NCBI RefSeq assembly: GCF_025153525.1
Contig: NZ_JANZNR010000002.1
Span: 248,001-312,000, forward strand
Direction of reading: 5' to 3'
Length of the DNA stretch: 64,000 bases
Origin: Psychroserpens sp. SPM9
GTDB taxonomy: Bacteria; Bacteroidota; Bacteroidia; Flavobacteriales; Flavobacteriaceae
The notes below the pieces were generated by a model that was not told where the DNA came from, ran no database searches, and was given only the letters and a program-made list of their open reading frames with translations. Shown in pieces: positions 53,301 through 61,443 of the stretch. The position numbers were made by a program, and so were the translations under genes. Each line of letters begins with the position of its first letter. Within the stretch, counting starts at the first letter, position 1.

Positions 53301-55097
53301 TGCACTTACTGTTTGTGGTGCACTGCCTTGGTCATCGCTAATAGTAATTGATGTAGCTGAGCCTAAATCGGATAAGTCTACATCGACAAAAAACTCAGGT
53401 CCTACTAAACAATTAGAAACAACAGCATAAGTTGCTTCTGGCTGAACGCAAGTTGCACAAGCGACTGTGAAATCCCATTCTGTTGTACAACAAGTACTTC
53501 CAGAACCACAACTTACAGAACCATCAGCATCAATTTCTAAATACATAGAATCTCCTGTAGAATCAAATTGTAAGCCTGCAAGATTTCCTCCATTATTTCC
53601 TTGATAAATTAATGGCGCCGTATTATCTGCTCCATCATATACTAATATGTCGTCACAACACGATTCGATACCACCTGCGTTGAAGGTGAGTCTCACCGGA
53701 CTTCCGTCGGTTGATTCAAATAACCAAGCTGTATCATCATTATTACCATAGCAGTAATTAAACTGTAAAGGTGGTTGTGTACAATCGACTATATTTAATT
53801 CACATTGATCTTGAGTTAATGCACTACTTGTAACAGTACAATTAGCATCATCATCGTTTACTGCAGTTATAACTACTGGAGTATTATTTGTAAAAGGTCC
53901 AAAGGAAAAAACTCCTGTAACACTTGTTGTTTGCGGCGCACTACCTTGGTCATCTGATAGTGTCATTGAGGTTGCCGAACCTAAATCGGTTAAATCAACA
54001 TCGACAAAAAATTGTGGTCCATTAATACAATCTTGTCTTACAGCAAAATCTACTTCAGGAACCACACAAGTTGCACAAGCAACTGTAAAATCCCATTCTG
54101 TAGTACAACAAGTACTTCCAGAGCCACAACTTACAGAACCATCAGCATCAATTTCTAAATACATAGAATCTCCTGTAGAATCAAATTGTAAGCCCGAAAG
54201 ATTTCCTCCATTATTACCTTGATAAATTAATGGTGCTGTATTATCTGCTCCATCATATACTAATATGTCGTCACAACACGATTCGATGCCACCTGCGTTA
54301 AAGGTGAGTCTCACCGGACTTCCGTCGGTTGATTCAAATAACCAAGCTGTATCATCATTATTACCATAGCAGTAATTAAACTGTAATGGTGGTTGCGTAC
54401 AATCGACTATATTTAATTCACATTGATCTTGAGTTAATGCACTACTTGTAACATTACAATTAGCGTCGTCGTCATTTTCAACAGTAATAATAACTGGAGT
54501 ATTATTAGTAAAAGGCCCAAAAGAAAAGACACCTGCAACACTTGTTGTTTGCGGTGCACTGCCTTGGTCATCTGAAAGTGTCATTGAGGTTGCCGAACCT
54601 AAATCGGTTAAATCGACATCGACAAAAAATTGTGGTCCATTGATACAATCTTGTCTTACAGCAAAATCTACATCAGGAACCACACAAGTTGCACAAGCAA
54701 CTGTAAAATCCCATTCTGTTGTACAACACGTGCTTCCAGCACCACAACTTACAGAACCATCAGCATCAATTTCTAAAAACAAAGAATCTCCTGTAGAATC
54801 AAATTGTAAACCAGAAAGATCGCCTCCGTTATTACCTTGATAAATTAAAGGCGCCGTATTATCTACGCCATCATAGACTAAAATATCATCACAACACGAT
54901 TCTATACCACCAGCAATAAAGGTTAATCTTAATGGACTTGAATCTGAGGAAGTAAATACCCAGTTCGTTGTATCATTATTGCCATAACAATGATTAATCT
55001 GAGTAGGTGCCTGAGTACAATCTATTGTAATCTGTGCATCTACAGACCACATTGAAAAAGCAAAAAGGAATGATAACGAGAGTAAAATTTTTTTCAT
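50322..55097 (-). CDS. Giant T9SS type-B cargo protein with repeated CUB-like domains
   Basis: A 1591-residue secreted protein. After the signal peptide (LLSLSFLFAFSMWSVDAQ), three near-identical units of about 206 residues (25-230, 231-436, 437-640) each combine a Cys-rich CUB-like domain (GGIESCCDDILVYDG, GSTCCTTEWDFTVACATC) and an Ig-like domain (FFVDVDLTDLGSATSMTLSD). A fourth diverged unit and a pre-peptidase-like domain shared with the gene at 42046 follow. Further modules lead to the type-B sorting domain (IPQGISPNGDGMNDTFDLSS). It leads the operon with PorP/SprF and PorE-like genes. Probable surface adhesin; ligand unknown. Confidence 0.92.
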   Translation of the reverse strand: MKKILLSLSFLFAFSMWSVDAQITIDCTQAPTQINHCYGNNDTTNWVFTSSDSSPLRLTFIAGGIESCCDDILVYDGVDNTAPLIYQGNNGGDLSGLQFDSTGDSLFLEIDADGSVSCGAGSTCCTTEWDFTVACATCVVPDVDFAVRQDCINGPQFFVDVDLTDLGSATSMTLSDDQGSAPQTTSVAGVFSFGPFTNNTPVIITVENDDDANCNVTSSALTQDQCELNIVDCTQPPLQFNYCYGNNDDTAWLFESTDGSPVRLTFNAGGIESCCDDILVYDGADNTAPLIYQGNNGGNLSGLQFDSTGDSMYLEIDADGSVSCGSGSTCCTTEWDFTVACATCVVPEVDFAVRQDCINGPQFFVDVDLTDLGSATSMTLSDDQGSAPQTTSVTGVFSFGPFTNNTPVVITAVNDDDANCTVTSSALTQDQCELNIVDCTQPPLQFNYCYGNNDDTAWLFESTDGSPVRLTFNAGGIESCCDDILVYDGADNTAPLIYQGNNGGNLAGLQFDSTGDSMYLEIDADGSVSCGSGSTCCTTEWDFTVACATCVQPEATYAVVSNCLVGPEFFVDVDLSDLGSATSITISDDQGSAPQTVSAVGIVTFGPYANNTPVEITVANDDDANCTLTSPILNQEFCLDSLVDCAVGPVNTAFCYFNDIDDDPSVATFTYTSSNGLPLNLNFNAGDLEGCCDELVVIDSDGTELFNSTLNAAGLADVSGLSFQSSGDTISWYINSDFSVSCDSSTGFTPIDVTVACATCINPAATYQVIDDCENGEQFLIDVNVTTLGDATSLTISNNIDATTVSVTTEGIYQVGPFPFLQDVVITLSNDQDVNCVINSNAIQLLACPPENDNPCGATVAVVNDDQSCDLVTSGTLVEATDSGVPSGSCGGNPNDDVWFEFTALSEVQLISLINVNQGFNTDIALYEGTCDGLIELECADADAMVSPQLVIGNTYFIRVFSGGNDSVTTTFDLCIKEAPTNIICENAENFCAEAGGALTTPNIIGIPDPTDIACLGSAPNPTWNIIQIGEPGLIEIEISQVDADGNGLDVDFVLWGPFESVENACGNLDLGCPDPTNCPNNTTSPDFYPFGNIVDCSYSFVSTENLTIDNAQTGEIYLLLVTNFSDDPGTISISQTNAGGEDDGNITAEIEVDLGVDQEFCGFPDYTLNADSPFADTYEWYENGFIIEGETGPTLTVSNSNTYTVIAYDEQCDAQAQDSVTVTFGQEPTANEVDDIVTCDDISADEIEDFDLSIQTSGILGGQSDTDFNVSYHLTLADAQADENSLPLNYTNISNPQTIFVRVEDADAEFCFATTSFDLIISGPTPDATSVPLEVCDDDTDGIADFDLAAHSINILNGQNPDDFTVSYYSSEANAETATSSVALLYTSVSQTIWARVENNSAFDCYSVVPIDLIVKPLPSTTFTTDFDYEVCPNATVPILVTATANNYTESEVTIVWYQDGGVIAGENGLTLPVLEAGLYEIEVTYNDATMCSSITEQTIIELESCVIPQGISPNGDGMNDTFDLSSYDVSKLEIFNRNGTLVYSKANYTDEWYGQTNDGDELPVGTYFYTMEYEDGKRRSAWVYIQRLN
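52170..53177 (-). repeat. Long module shared with the first adhesin gene (copy B)
   Basis: Partner of 43850-44865. Both copies lie between different domains in their hosts, so the block behaves as a shuffled cassette. Differences cluster in the pre-peptidase-like half, while the CUB-like half is almost identical. Confidence 0.75.
53178..55025 (-). repeat. Three tandem in-frame repeats of about 615 bp
   Basis: Units 54408-55025, 53790-54407 and 53178-53789 encode the CUB-like/Ig-like pairs. Units 1-2 share the Ig-like half almost exactly and units 2-3 share the CUB-like half almost exactly. That chequered pattern points to recombination between units. Copy number may vary between strains. Confidence 0.85.
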
Positions 55098-55221
55098 ATC
55101 AATGAATGCTATTAAATTATTTAATCAATTGATTATTAGTGTTTTAAATATTTTCTGTAGGGCAAAAAGAAAATTTATTGACAAACGAGCCTTAAAAACG
55201 ACTCACAATAAGTAACCGAAG

Positions 55222-55250
55222 ATAAAAAAAATGACAGTTAACAAACTGTT
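55222..55250 (-). terminator. Probable terminator of the cytoplasmic EEP gene
   Basis: On the minus strand ACAGTT and AACTGT pair around TGTT, followed after CA by a run of eight T (plus-strand A-run 55224-55231). It lies 63 bp downstream of the EEP stop. The stem is short, so strength is uncertain. Confidence 0.6.
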
Positions 55251-55312
55251 AAGAATGTTATAATAGATAAAACGCAATTATAATCGACAAAAAGAAAACA
55301 ACCTTAAAAAAC

Positions 55313-56278
55313 TTAAATTTCAGTCCGATTTAATAACACGTAAACGGGAAAGTGATCACTAAAGCCTCCTTTGTATTTTTTTCCGACATAGGTTCGAAAT
55401 GGTTGTCCTTTAAACTTACCATTATATTGTGTCAAAAACTTTTCGTCAAAAATATTCGCTTCATCAAATTTTAGTCTGTTTTTTTGAGTTTCAAAAAAAT
55501 TGGTAGACATCATAATTTGATCGAATAAATTCCATTTAAAATTATGATTTAAACTCCCTCGCGTATAAGACAACATGGTTTCCATTGGATTATAAAGTCC
55601 GCCATTAGCAGTAAGAAATTTAATGCTCTCATTACTTGGATTATCATTAAAATCTCCCATTACTAAGATCTTGGCATTAGGATCTTCGGCTTTAATATTT
55701 GTCATGATTTCAATAACCTTTTCTGCAGCTTTTAAGCGTTTATACATAGATTCTTCGACACCTTCTCTTCTCGATGGCCAATGGTTGACAATACAGTATA
55801 CTTTTTCAGAATGCAGATGACCAGATACCAATAAAATGTCTCTTGTATAATCTTGTTCACCAAGCGCATCTTCCAAATAAACTGCAAAGGTTTTAGAGTA
55901 TTCGACTGAAAACACAGACTTATCGTAAATCATACCGACATCAATACCTCTTTCATCTTGAGAATTATAATGTATAATACCGTAATCATAGGGCTCTAAA
56001 TCCTTACTTTCAATTAAGTCTCTAAGCACATTTTTATTTTCAACTTCGGCTAAACCAACAATAGCAGGCGGTTTTTGAGTGTGTTCAAAACCAATTTTTG
56101 AAATGACCTGACCTAGTTTGTAGAGTTTTCGGTCGTAACGTTTTTTAGTCCATCGCTTATCTGTACCTGGCAAAAAATCATTATCGTGTTTGGTCGCATC
56201 ATTATAGATATCGAAAAGATTTTCGAGATTATAAAATGCAATAGTATATGTCGTTGTTTTTAAATCTTGGGAATTCAC
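55313..56278 (-). CDS. Endonuclease/exonuclease/phosphatase family protein without signal peptide
   Basis: A 321-residue EEP-superfamily protein, paralogue of the secreted one at 36026. Motifs match: IAFYNLENLFDIYND, VGLAEVENKNV, VNHWPSRREGVEESMYKRLK, VMGDFNDNPSN and GGFSDHFPVYV. No signal peptide precedes the domain, so it is probably cytoplasmic. The start is GTG at 56278; a perfect TAAATTTG box at 56283-56290 ends only 4 nt upstream, so the message may be leaderless or nearly so. It is divergent from hflX. Substrate could be nucleic acid, phosphoinositide-like or nucleotide; not decidable here. Confidence 0.9.
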   Translation of the reverse strand: MNSQDLKTTTYTIAFYNLENLFDIYNDATKHDNDFLPGTDKRWTKKRYDRKLYKLGQVISKIGFEHTQKPPAIVGLAEVENKNVLRDLIESKDLEPYDYGIIHYNSQDERGIDVGMIYDKSVFSVEYSKTFAVYLEDALGEQDYTRDILLVSGHLHSEKVYCIVNHWPSRREGVEESMYKRLKAAEKVIEIMTNIKAEDPNAKILVMGDFNDNPSNESIKFLTANGGLYNPMETMLSYTRGSLNHNFKWNLFDQIMMSTNFFETQKNRLKFDEANIFDEKFLTQYNGKFKGQPFRTYVGKKYKGGFSDHFPVYVLLNRTEI

Positions 56279-56282
56279 TTCA

Positions 56283-56290
56283 CAAATTTA
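56283..56290 (-). promoter_or_regulatory. Candidate -7 box of the cytoplasmic EEP gene
   Basis: Minus strand TAAATTTG, exact TAnnTTTG match, 4 nt before the GTG start. A transcription start 5-7 nt downstream would coincide with the initiation codon. Confidence 0.5.
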
Positions 56291-56325
56291 AGTTTTAAAA
56301 TGCAATGGACGAACATTCAATTATG

Positions 56326-56333
56326 TAACTTTG
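56326..56333 (+). promoter_or_regulatory. Candidate -7 box of hflX
   Basis: TAACTTTG is an exact TAnnTTTG match 15 bp before the ATG at 56349. It overlaps a TTG at 56331 that could be mistaken for an upstream start, which helps fix the true start at 56349. Confidence 0.6.
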
Positions 56334-56348
56334 TGTTTTATTACAAAT

Positions 56349-57572
56349 ATGATTGAAAAAAAAGACATAGAGTTAGAAAAGGCAGTCCTTATTGGTGTGG
56401 TTACCAGAGAACAAAACGAAGAACAATCTAAAGAATATTTAGATGAATTAGAATTTTTGACTTATACTGCTGGTGGCGACGTATTGAAACGCTTTACTCA
56501 AAAAATGGATATGCCAAATCCCAAAACCTTTATTGGTTCTGGTAAAATGCAAGAAGTGCAGAATTATATCGAAGAACATGAGGTGGGAACTGCCATATTT
56601 GATGACGAATTATCTGCTGCTCAAGAACGAAATATTAGTAAGATATTAGGCTGTAAGGTTTTAGACCGAACCAACCTCATCTTAGATATTTTCGCTCAAC
56701 GTGCTACAACAAGCTATGCACGTACTCAAGTTGAATTAGCGCAGTGTGAATATTTACTTCCTAGACTTAAAGGAATGTGGACTCACCTTGAGCGTCAAAA
56801 AGGTGGTATTGGAATGCGTGGTCCTGGTGAAACCGAGATTGAAACCGATAGACGAATTGTTCGTGATAAGATTGCCTTATTAAAAGCCAAGATTAAAACT
56901 ATTGATAAGCAAATGGCTGTTCAACGTGGTAATCGAGGGAAAATGGTTCGTGTAGCTTTGGTTGGTTATACCAATGTTGGCAAATCGACCTTAATGAATG
57001 TGATTAGTAAAAGTGATGTTTTTGCTGAAAATAAATTATTTGCAACCTTAGATACGACTGTTAGAAAAGTGGTGATTCAAAACCTTCCTTTTTTACTAAC
57101 CGATACTGTTGGGTTTATACGAAAATTACCAACGCAGCTTGTTGAGTCATTTAAAAGTACGCTTGACGAAGTTAGAGAAGCCGATTTATTACTACATGTG
57201 GTTGATATTTCCCATCCTAATTTTGAAGAACATATCGAATCGGTCAATAAAATTCTTGGTGAAATTGACAGTTCAGATAAGCCTACAATAATGGTCTTCA
57301 ATAAAATTGATGCCTATAAAGCTGAACCTTTTGATGAAGATGATTTAATTACCGAAAGAACTTCATCACATTACTCTTTAGACGAATGGAAAAATACATG
57401 GATGAATCGCGTTGGAAAAAATGCTTTATTTATTTCGGCGTTGAACAAAAAGAATATCGATACGTTTAAAAAGCGTGTTTATGATGAAGTACGAGAAATT
57501 CATGTGACGCGTTTTCCGTATAATCATTTCTTATATCCTGATTACACTGAAGATATTGAAGACAGCGAATAA
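56349..57572 (+). CDS. hflX: GTPase HflX
   Basis: A 407-residue cytoplasmic GTPase that binds the ribosome and, in known cases, splits stalled ribosomes. The N-terminal HflX domain (residues 1-195) contains FIGSGKMQEV and ARTQVELAQCEYLLPRLKGM, plus GGIGMRGPGETEIETDRRI. The G domain has G1 GYTNVGKS (206-213), G3 DTVG (252-255) and G4 NKID (318-321). I start at the ATG at 56349: the frame is open from a TTG at 56331, but that lies inside the promoter box. It appears monocistronic with a terminator shared with the convergent DUF3078 gene. Confidence 0.96.
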   Translation: MIEKKDIELEKAVLIGVVTREQNEEQSKEYLDELEFLTYTAGGDVLKRFTQKMDMPNPKTFIGSGKMQEVQNYIEEHEVGTAIFDDELSAAQERNISKILGCKVLDRTNLILDIFAQRATTSYARTQVELAQCEYLLPRLKGMWTHLERQKGGIGMRGPGETEIETDRRIVRDKIALLKAKIKTIDKQMAVQRGNRGKMVRVALVGYTNVGKSTLMNVISKSDVFAENKLFATLDTTVRKVVIQNLPFLLTDTVGFIRKLPTQLVESFKSTLDEVREADLLLHVVDISHPNFEEHIESVNKILGEIDSSDKPTIMVFNKIDAYKAEPFDEDDLITERTSSHYSLDEWKNTWMNRVGKNALFISALNKKNIDTFKKRVYDEVREIHVTRFPYNHFLYPDYTEDIEDSE

Positions 57573-57591
57573 AACATAAGCCTTTAAAAAA

Positions 57592-57627
57592 CAAAAAAGC
57601 ATCCTAAAATATTAGGATGCTTTTTTT
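57592..57627. terminator. Bidirectional terminator between hflX and the DUF3078 gene
   Basis: AAAAAAGCATCCTAA (57593-57607) pairs with TTAGGATGCTTTTTT (57612-57626) around a short AT-rich loop. It lies 20 bp from each stop codon. Confidence 0.93.
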
Positions 57628-57647
57628 ATGGTATTAAACCCTATTGT

Positions 57648-58586
57648 TTAGAATTTGTAAGTCAATCCTAAAGTATAGTAAGTTTGTAATTCGTTATCTA
57701 CATTATCAAATGTTGGCGCATCTGCAGCATCACCATCAAAATTAGCCAATGCAAAATTTAATGCTTCTTGTTTGTTACTTCTCAATCCGAAGTCAAAACC
57801 AACACCAATCATTTTCCATAGCGTATAGCTAAAAGAGTTCGTCCAAGTTACGTTAGATAAATCTCCGCTTTTATAACTTTGAAACATTGATAGGTTTGAT
57901 TTAAAAGCGACAGCACCTATTTGACGTGTATAATCGGCCACAATTTTAGCACCTAATGACGATTCAAAAACAGTGTCATTTTCAGCAAAAACAAAGTTGT
58001 AGTTTAAAGGGTGAATAACAACAATAAGATTATCGATAGGTGTCCAAGTGGCACCAACACCAAGATCTAAATATCCTGGATCATTAAAGTTATTTAAAAT
58101 CGTCGTTCTGTATTCCATTAATCCAGAAATCGCAAATTTTTCACTTAATTTTCTACCATATAAAGATGAAATATTAAATACGTCTGTAGTTGGCTCAAAA
58201 TCGTCGCTATCTAAGTCGGTATCTTTATTATCTAATTTCACCCAACTTAAGTTGGTATTTAATGAGTTTCTCCAGAAAAATTTATCCTCAATTAAATTAG
58301 CAAATCCGTTCACAGTAAACCCAATATTACCTGAAGAGTTATTAGGAACACCTTGCGAATACCAGTTGTTAAAGTTTGATAAGCTTCCACCAATAACACC
58401 AAAAGCGCCCACTCTCCAACCTGGCAAAGCGTCTATTTGAGCTTGTAATGCATTAGCTTCTGCTTGAGCAGCATCGGCTTCTGCTTGTTTTTCTGCTTTT
58501 TGAGCTTGTAACTCTTCTTTAGTTTGAGAAAAACCAAAAGATATTGATACCATCAATATTGCAGTTAAAAGTAATTTTTTAGTCAT
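57648..58586 (-). CDS. DUF3078 domain protein (outer-membrane beta-barrel-like)
   Basis: A 312-residue exported protein. The signal peptide MTKKLLLTAILMVSISFGFS is followed by an Ala/Gln/Glu coiled coil (about residues 22-56, EELQAQKAEKQAEADAAQAE) and then a beta-rich domain with alternating aromatic strands ending YTLGLTYKF, as in outer-membrane barrels. I use the ATG at 58586; the upstream ATG at 58616 would add ten residues in front of a complete signal peptide. A strong promoter (TTG, 20-bp spacer, TATATTTG) lies at 58627-58657. DUF3078 often ends SUF loci in this family, and here it follows DUF2480. Function unknown. Confidence 0.87.
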   Translation of the reverse strand: MTKKLLLTAILMVSISFGFSQTKEELQAQKAEKQAEADAAQAEANALQAQIDALPGWRVGAFGVIGGSLSNFNNWYSQGVPNNSSGNIGFTVNGFANLIEDKFFWRNSLNTNLSWVKLDNKDTDLDSDDFEPTTDVFNISSLYGRKLSEKFAISGLMEYRTTILNNFNDPGYLDLGVGATWTPIDNLIVVIHPLNYNFVFAENDTVFESSLGAKIVADYTRQIGAVAFKSNLSMFQSYKSGDLSNVTWTNSFSYTLWKMIGVGFDFGLRSNKQEALNFALANFDGDAADAPTFDNVDNELQTYYTLGLTYKF

Positions 58587-58626
58587 AATTTTAGTTTTAA
58601 TAATTTTCAACTTCATTAATTAAGTG

Positions 58627-58657
58627 CAAATATATTCATTAGTCATTTGAACACCAA
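58627..58657 (-). promoter_or_regulatory. Promoter of the DUF3078 gene
   Basis: On the minus strand TTG (58655-58657) is followed after 20 bp by TATATTTG (58627-58634), matching both Bacteroidota elements and their spacing. This is the clearest promoter in the window. Confidence 0.7.
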
Positions 58658-58731
58658 TAAATTGAAATAAAATGAATATATAAACTCCTTGTATTAGACG
58701 CAAACTTTAATTGAAAGTCACAGGAGTACCA

Positions 58732-59238
58732 TTATTTTTTTTTGAAAAGTGGTACCGACGAACAAGCTTCGCCATACATAATTGATTTGGCCACTGGTTT
58801 TAGTTTGCTTGACAACATGATATAAGCATTTGAAGGCACTGGTTTGTGGGCACAACCTTTTATAATAAGCGGCTTGTCTTTATAAGGTGCAACATCAAGT
58901 GCAGTAATAATATCTTGATAGATTGAAGTTTCAAGTGTTTCTAAATCACCTACACATACTTTACGAACATAAGGTTGTAACTCTATGGTTAATAACATAT
59001 AGGCCCACGCAGGAATTATTGCATCGGTAGAACAGGTTAAAGCTACAAACTGATTTTGATGAACAGACCAGTCATAATCCTTAACCAACTGTCTGAACTC
59101 TTTTTCACGAAGTACAAAGCCTTCAAATAGCCAGTCTTTAATATCAAAAACAAAGCGTTCACCTTCTGGGTAGTAATCTTCAAGATCTACAACCATCAAT
59201 TTACTTTGTGCTACTCTATTTATGATTTCTTCAGCCAT
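58732..59238 (-). CDS. DUF2480 family protein
   Basis: A 168-residue soluble protein of the DUF2480 family, found almost only in Bacteroidota and usually next to SUF genes. Its features are VVDLEDYYPEGERFVFDIKD, LREKEFRQLVKDYDWSVHQN, STDAIIPAWAYMLLT and a Cys in IKGCAHKPVPSNAYIMLSSK. Conserved His and Cys suggest a possible metal or Fe-S link, which is inference. A TAAATTTG box at 59243-59250 ends 4 nt before the ATG, implying an additional, nearly leaderless transcript. Confidence 0.88.
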   Translation of the reverse strand: MAEEIINRVAQSKLMVVDLEDYYPEGERFVFDIKDWLFEGFVLREKEFRQLVKDYDWSVHQNQFVALTCSTDAIIPAWAYMLLTIELQPYVRKVCVGDLETLETSIYQDIITALDVAPYKDKPLIIKGCAHKPVPSNAYIMLSSKLKPVAKSIMYGEACSSVPLFKKK

Positions 59239-59242
59239 ACTA

Positions 59243-59250
59243 CAAATTTA
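59243..59250 (-). promoter_or_regulatory. Candidate -7 box directly upstream of the DUF2480 gene
   Basis: Minus strand TAAATTTG, exact consensus, 4 nt before the ATG and within the 21-bp gap behind the ABC transporter gene. It would let DUF2480 be transcribed independently of the inserted transporter. Confidence 0.45.
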
Positions 59251-59259
59251 ATATTTTAT

Positions 59260-61095
59260 TTATTGGTAACCTTCAGCTTGTAAAGCAAATAACTGCGCAT
59301 ACAATGACTGGTTACTCATAAGTTCTTGATGTGTTCCTAGTTCAAGAACTTTTCCATCTTTCAGAACCAAAATTCTATCTGCCTGTCTCACCGTACTAAA
59401 TCGATGTGAAATAATAATACTGGTCTTATCTTTTGTTAAACCAATAAAGTGTTCAAATACGTCGCTTTCGGCTTTGGCATCTAATGCTGACGTTGGTTCG
59501 TCTAAAATCATCACCTTGGCATCTTTCATATAGGCCCTTGCTAATGCCACTTTTTGCCATTGGCCTCCAGAAAGTTCTTGTCCTTTGTAAAAACGTTTCC
59601 CTAATTGTTGGTTATAGCCAAGTTTTAATTCTGAAACCACTTCATCTGCTAAACTTAAGGCAGCTGCTTTTTCAATTTTTTCCTGATTGTCTAGTTCTTC
59701 AATATTGCCAATAGCAATATTCTCTCTAACCGTAAATTCGTATTTGAAAAAGTCTTGAAAAATAACACCGAAAAATTCTTGGTACTCGGCTTTTTTAAAT
59801 CGGTTGATATTAATACCGTCTAAGAGAATTTCTCCCGAAGTCGGCTCATAAAAACGCAATAACAGTTTTGTTAATGTAGTTTTTCCTGCACCATTTTGAC
59901 CAACAAAAGCCATTTTTTCGCCAGCATTGATTTTAAAACTCACGCCTTTTAAAATTTCGACATCAGCATCAGGATAAGAAAAATGTACATTTTTAAACTC
60001 AAAACCCAAACTAATGGTTGTTGGTAGAGTTTGATCTTCGGCATGAGTTGGTTCAATAGAAATATCTAGAAACTCAAAATAATCTTTTAGGTACAAGGCG
60101 CTTTCGGTAATTCTGGTAAATTTAGAAAAGAAGTCTTGAAGGTTTCGCGTGAGTCTATTAAATGCTCCTGATAAAAACGTCAGTTCGCCTAAAGTAATCA
60201 TCCCAGAAATGACTCTATAAATAATAAAAACGTAAGCCCCATAATAGCTTAAGGTTCCAAGAACATTAAATAAAAAACCTAAGGCCGAACGTTTAACAGC
60301 TAACTTTTTATTCAGTTCATAGTATTCGTCAGATAAGTTTTTAAAGCGATCTACAACGAAGTCGGTTAAACCAAATAATTTTATCTCTTTAGCGGTTTGG
60401 TTGTTCGCGCCAATAAAACGTAGGTAATCGAGTTCACGCCTTTCGGCTGTCCAACCTCGCGCCAATGAATACTGTTTCTGGCTAAACCAGATTTCGTTAA
60501 TAAACGACGGAATAATACTCAATATCAACAAAATAATGAGGTAAGGTTCAAAATAAATAAGTCCGGCAACCAAGGTGGCAATAGAAATTAAACTTTGCAC
60601 TTCACCTAAAGCATTAGACATCAAACCAACCCGACCTGTCGTTTGGGTTCTGGCACGTTCTAGTTTATCGTAAAATTCAGAGTCTTCAAGCAGACTGATA
60701 TTAATTTGATTGGTTTTTTTAATGATGCTTACCGATGAACTTATAGAATAGGCATCACCCAATAAACTATCGGTTAATGCAATGGCTCTGCTAATTAAAT
60801 CGGAAAGTATAATGAGCGCAAACTCTATACCTACATAAGTCCAAAGGTTTGTTAAGTCGGCCGTTTCGGCTTTAGACTGAAGAATAATCTCGTCAATAAT
60901 GATTTTACCAACCCATAAAATGACAACGGGTAAAACCGCTCCAATGAGTCGACAAAAAGCAGATAAAAGGAATTTCTTTTTATTGGTAATCCAAATTTCT
61001 TTGAAAAACCTCGGAATAAAAATTAAGGCACTAAACGATCTTTTTAAGCTTGTTTTATTAGTGTCCTTAAGAGACTTAGGCGTTTGTCTTGGCAT
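59260..61095 (-). CDS. ABC transporter, fused permease and ATP-binding protein
   Basis: A 611-residue half-transporter of the exporter type. Six membrane helices occupy about residues 40-310. The nucleotide-binding domain has Walker A GQNGAGKTT (399-407), signature LSGGQ (508-512), Walker B VMILDEPTSALD (528-539) and His564 in IISHRFSTV. It would work as a homodimer or with an unseen partner. It starts 15 bp after the DUF59 gene and ends 21 bp before DUF2480, splitting a pair that is usually adjacent. Substrate unknown; lipid, peptide or drug export are all possible. Confidence 0.93.
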   Translation of the reverse strand: MPRQTPKSLKDTNKTSLKRSFSALIFIPRFFKEIWITNKKKFLLSAFCRLIGAVLPVVILWVGKIIIDEIILQSKAETADLTNLWTYVGIEFALIILSDLISRAIALTDSLLGDAYSISSSVSIIKKTNQINISLLEDSEFYDKLERARTQTTGRVGLMSNALGEVQSLISIATLVAGLIYFEPYLIILLILSIIPSFINEIWFSQKQYSLARGWTAERRELDYLRFIGANNQTAKEIKLFGLTDFVVDRFKNLSDEYYELNKKLAVKRSALGFLFNVLGTLSYYGAYVFIIYRVISGMITLGELTFLSGAFNRLTRNLQDFFSKFTRITESALYLKDYFEFLDISIEPTHAEDQTLPTTISLGFEFKNVHFSYPDADVEILKGVSFKINAGEKMAFVGQNGAGKTTLTKLLLRFYEPTSGEILLDGININRFKKAEYQEFFGVIFQDFFKYEFTVRENIAIGNIEELDNQEKIEKAAALSLADEVVSELKLGYNQQLGKRFYKGQELSGGQWQKVALARAYMKDAKVMILDEPTSALDAKAESDVFEHFIGLTKDKTSIIISHRFSTVRQADRILVLKDGKVLELGTHQELMSNQSLYAQLFALQAEGYQ

Positions 61096-61110
61096 TAAAT
61101 ATTTTAATTG

Positions 61111-61437
61111 TTACAGCATTCCAAGCTCTAATTTAGCTTCTTCGCTCATTAAATCTTGGCTCCAAGGCGGATCGAAGGTGATTTCTACTTCAGCAGATTT
61201 TACATCATTTAACGACTTCACTTTTTCTTCAACCTCTAGAGGTAAAGTCTCTGCCACAGGACAGTTTGGTGTGGTTAAAGTCATTAATATTTTTACGTCG
61301 TAATCTTCATTTACGAACACATCATAAATAAGACCTAACTCGTATATATCTACAGGGATTTCTGGATCATAAATGGTTTTTAAAACCCTTACAATTTTTT
61401 CACCTAAAACGTTTGTATCTATTGTTGTTTCGCTCAT
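61111..61437 (-). CDS. DUF59 (MIP18/SufT-like) iron-sulfur assembly factor
   Basis: A 108-residue cytoplasmic protein of the DUF59 family. Diagnostic stretches are KTIYDPEIPVDIYELGLIYD and MTLTTPNCPVAETLPLEVEE, with the conserved Cys in TPNCP, and FDPPWSQDLMSEEAKLELG at the end. Members assist Fe-S cluster maturation or delivery. It begins 6 bp after sufE, clearly in the same operon, and is followed by the inserted ABC transporter. Confidence 0.93.
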   Translation of the reverse strand: MSETTIDTNVLGEKIVRVLKTIYDPEIPVDIYELGLIYDVFVNEDYDVKILMTLTTPNCPVAETLPLEVEEKVKSLNDVKSAEVEITFDPPWSQDLMSEEAKLELGML

Positions 61438-61443
61438 ATCGAA

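Noticed and set aside
53178-55025. Regular repeats considered as a CRISPR array or insertion element
   Set aside because: Units are about 615 bp, in frame and fully coding; there are no short repeats with unique spacers, no terminal inverted repeats and no transposase.
56331-56348. TTG start for hflX at 56331
   Set aside because: The codon lies inside the TAACTTTG promoter box; the ATG at 56349 gives the standard HflX N-terminus.
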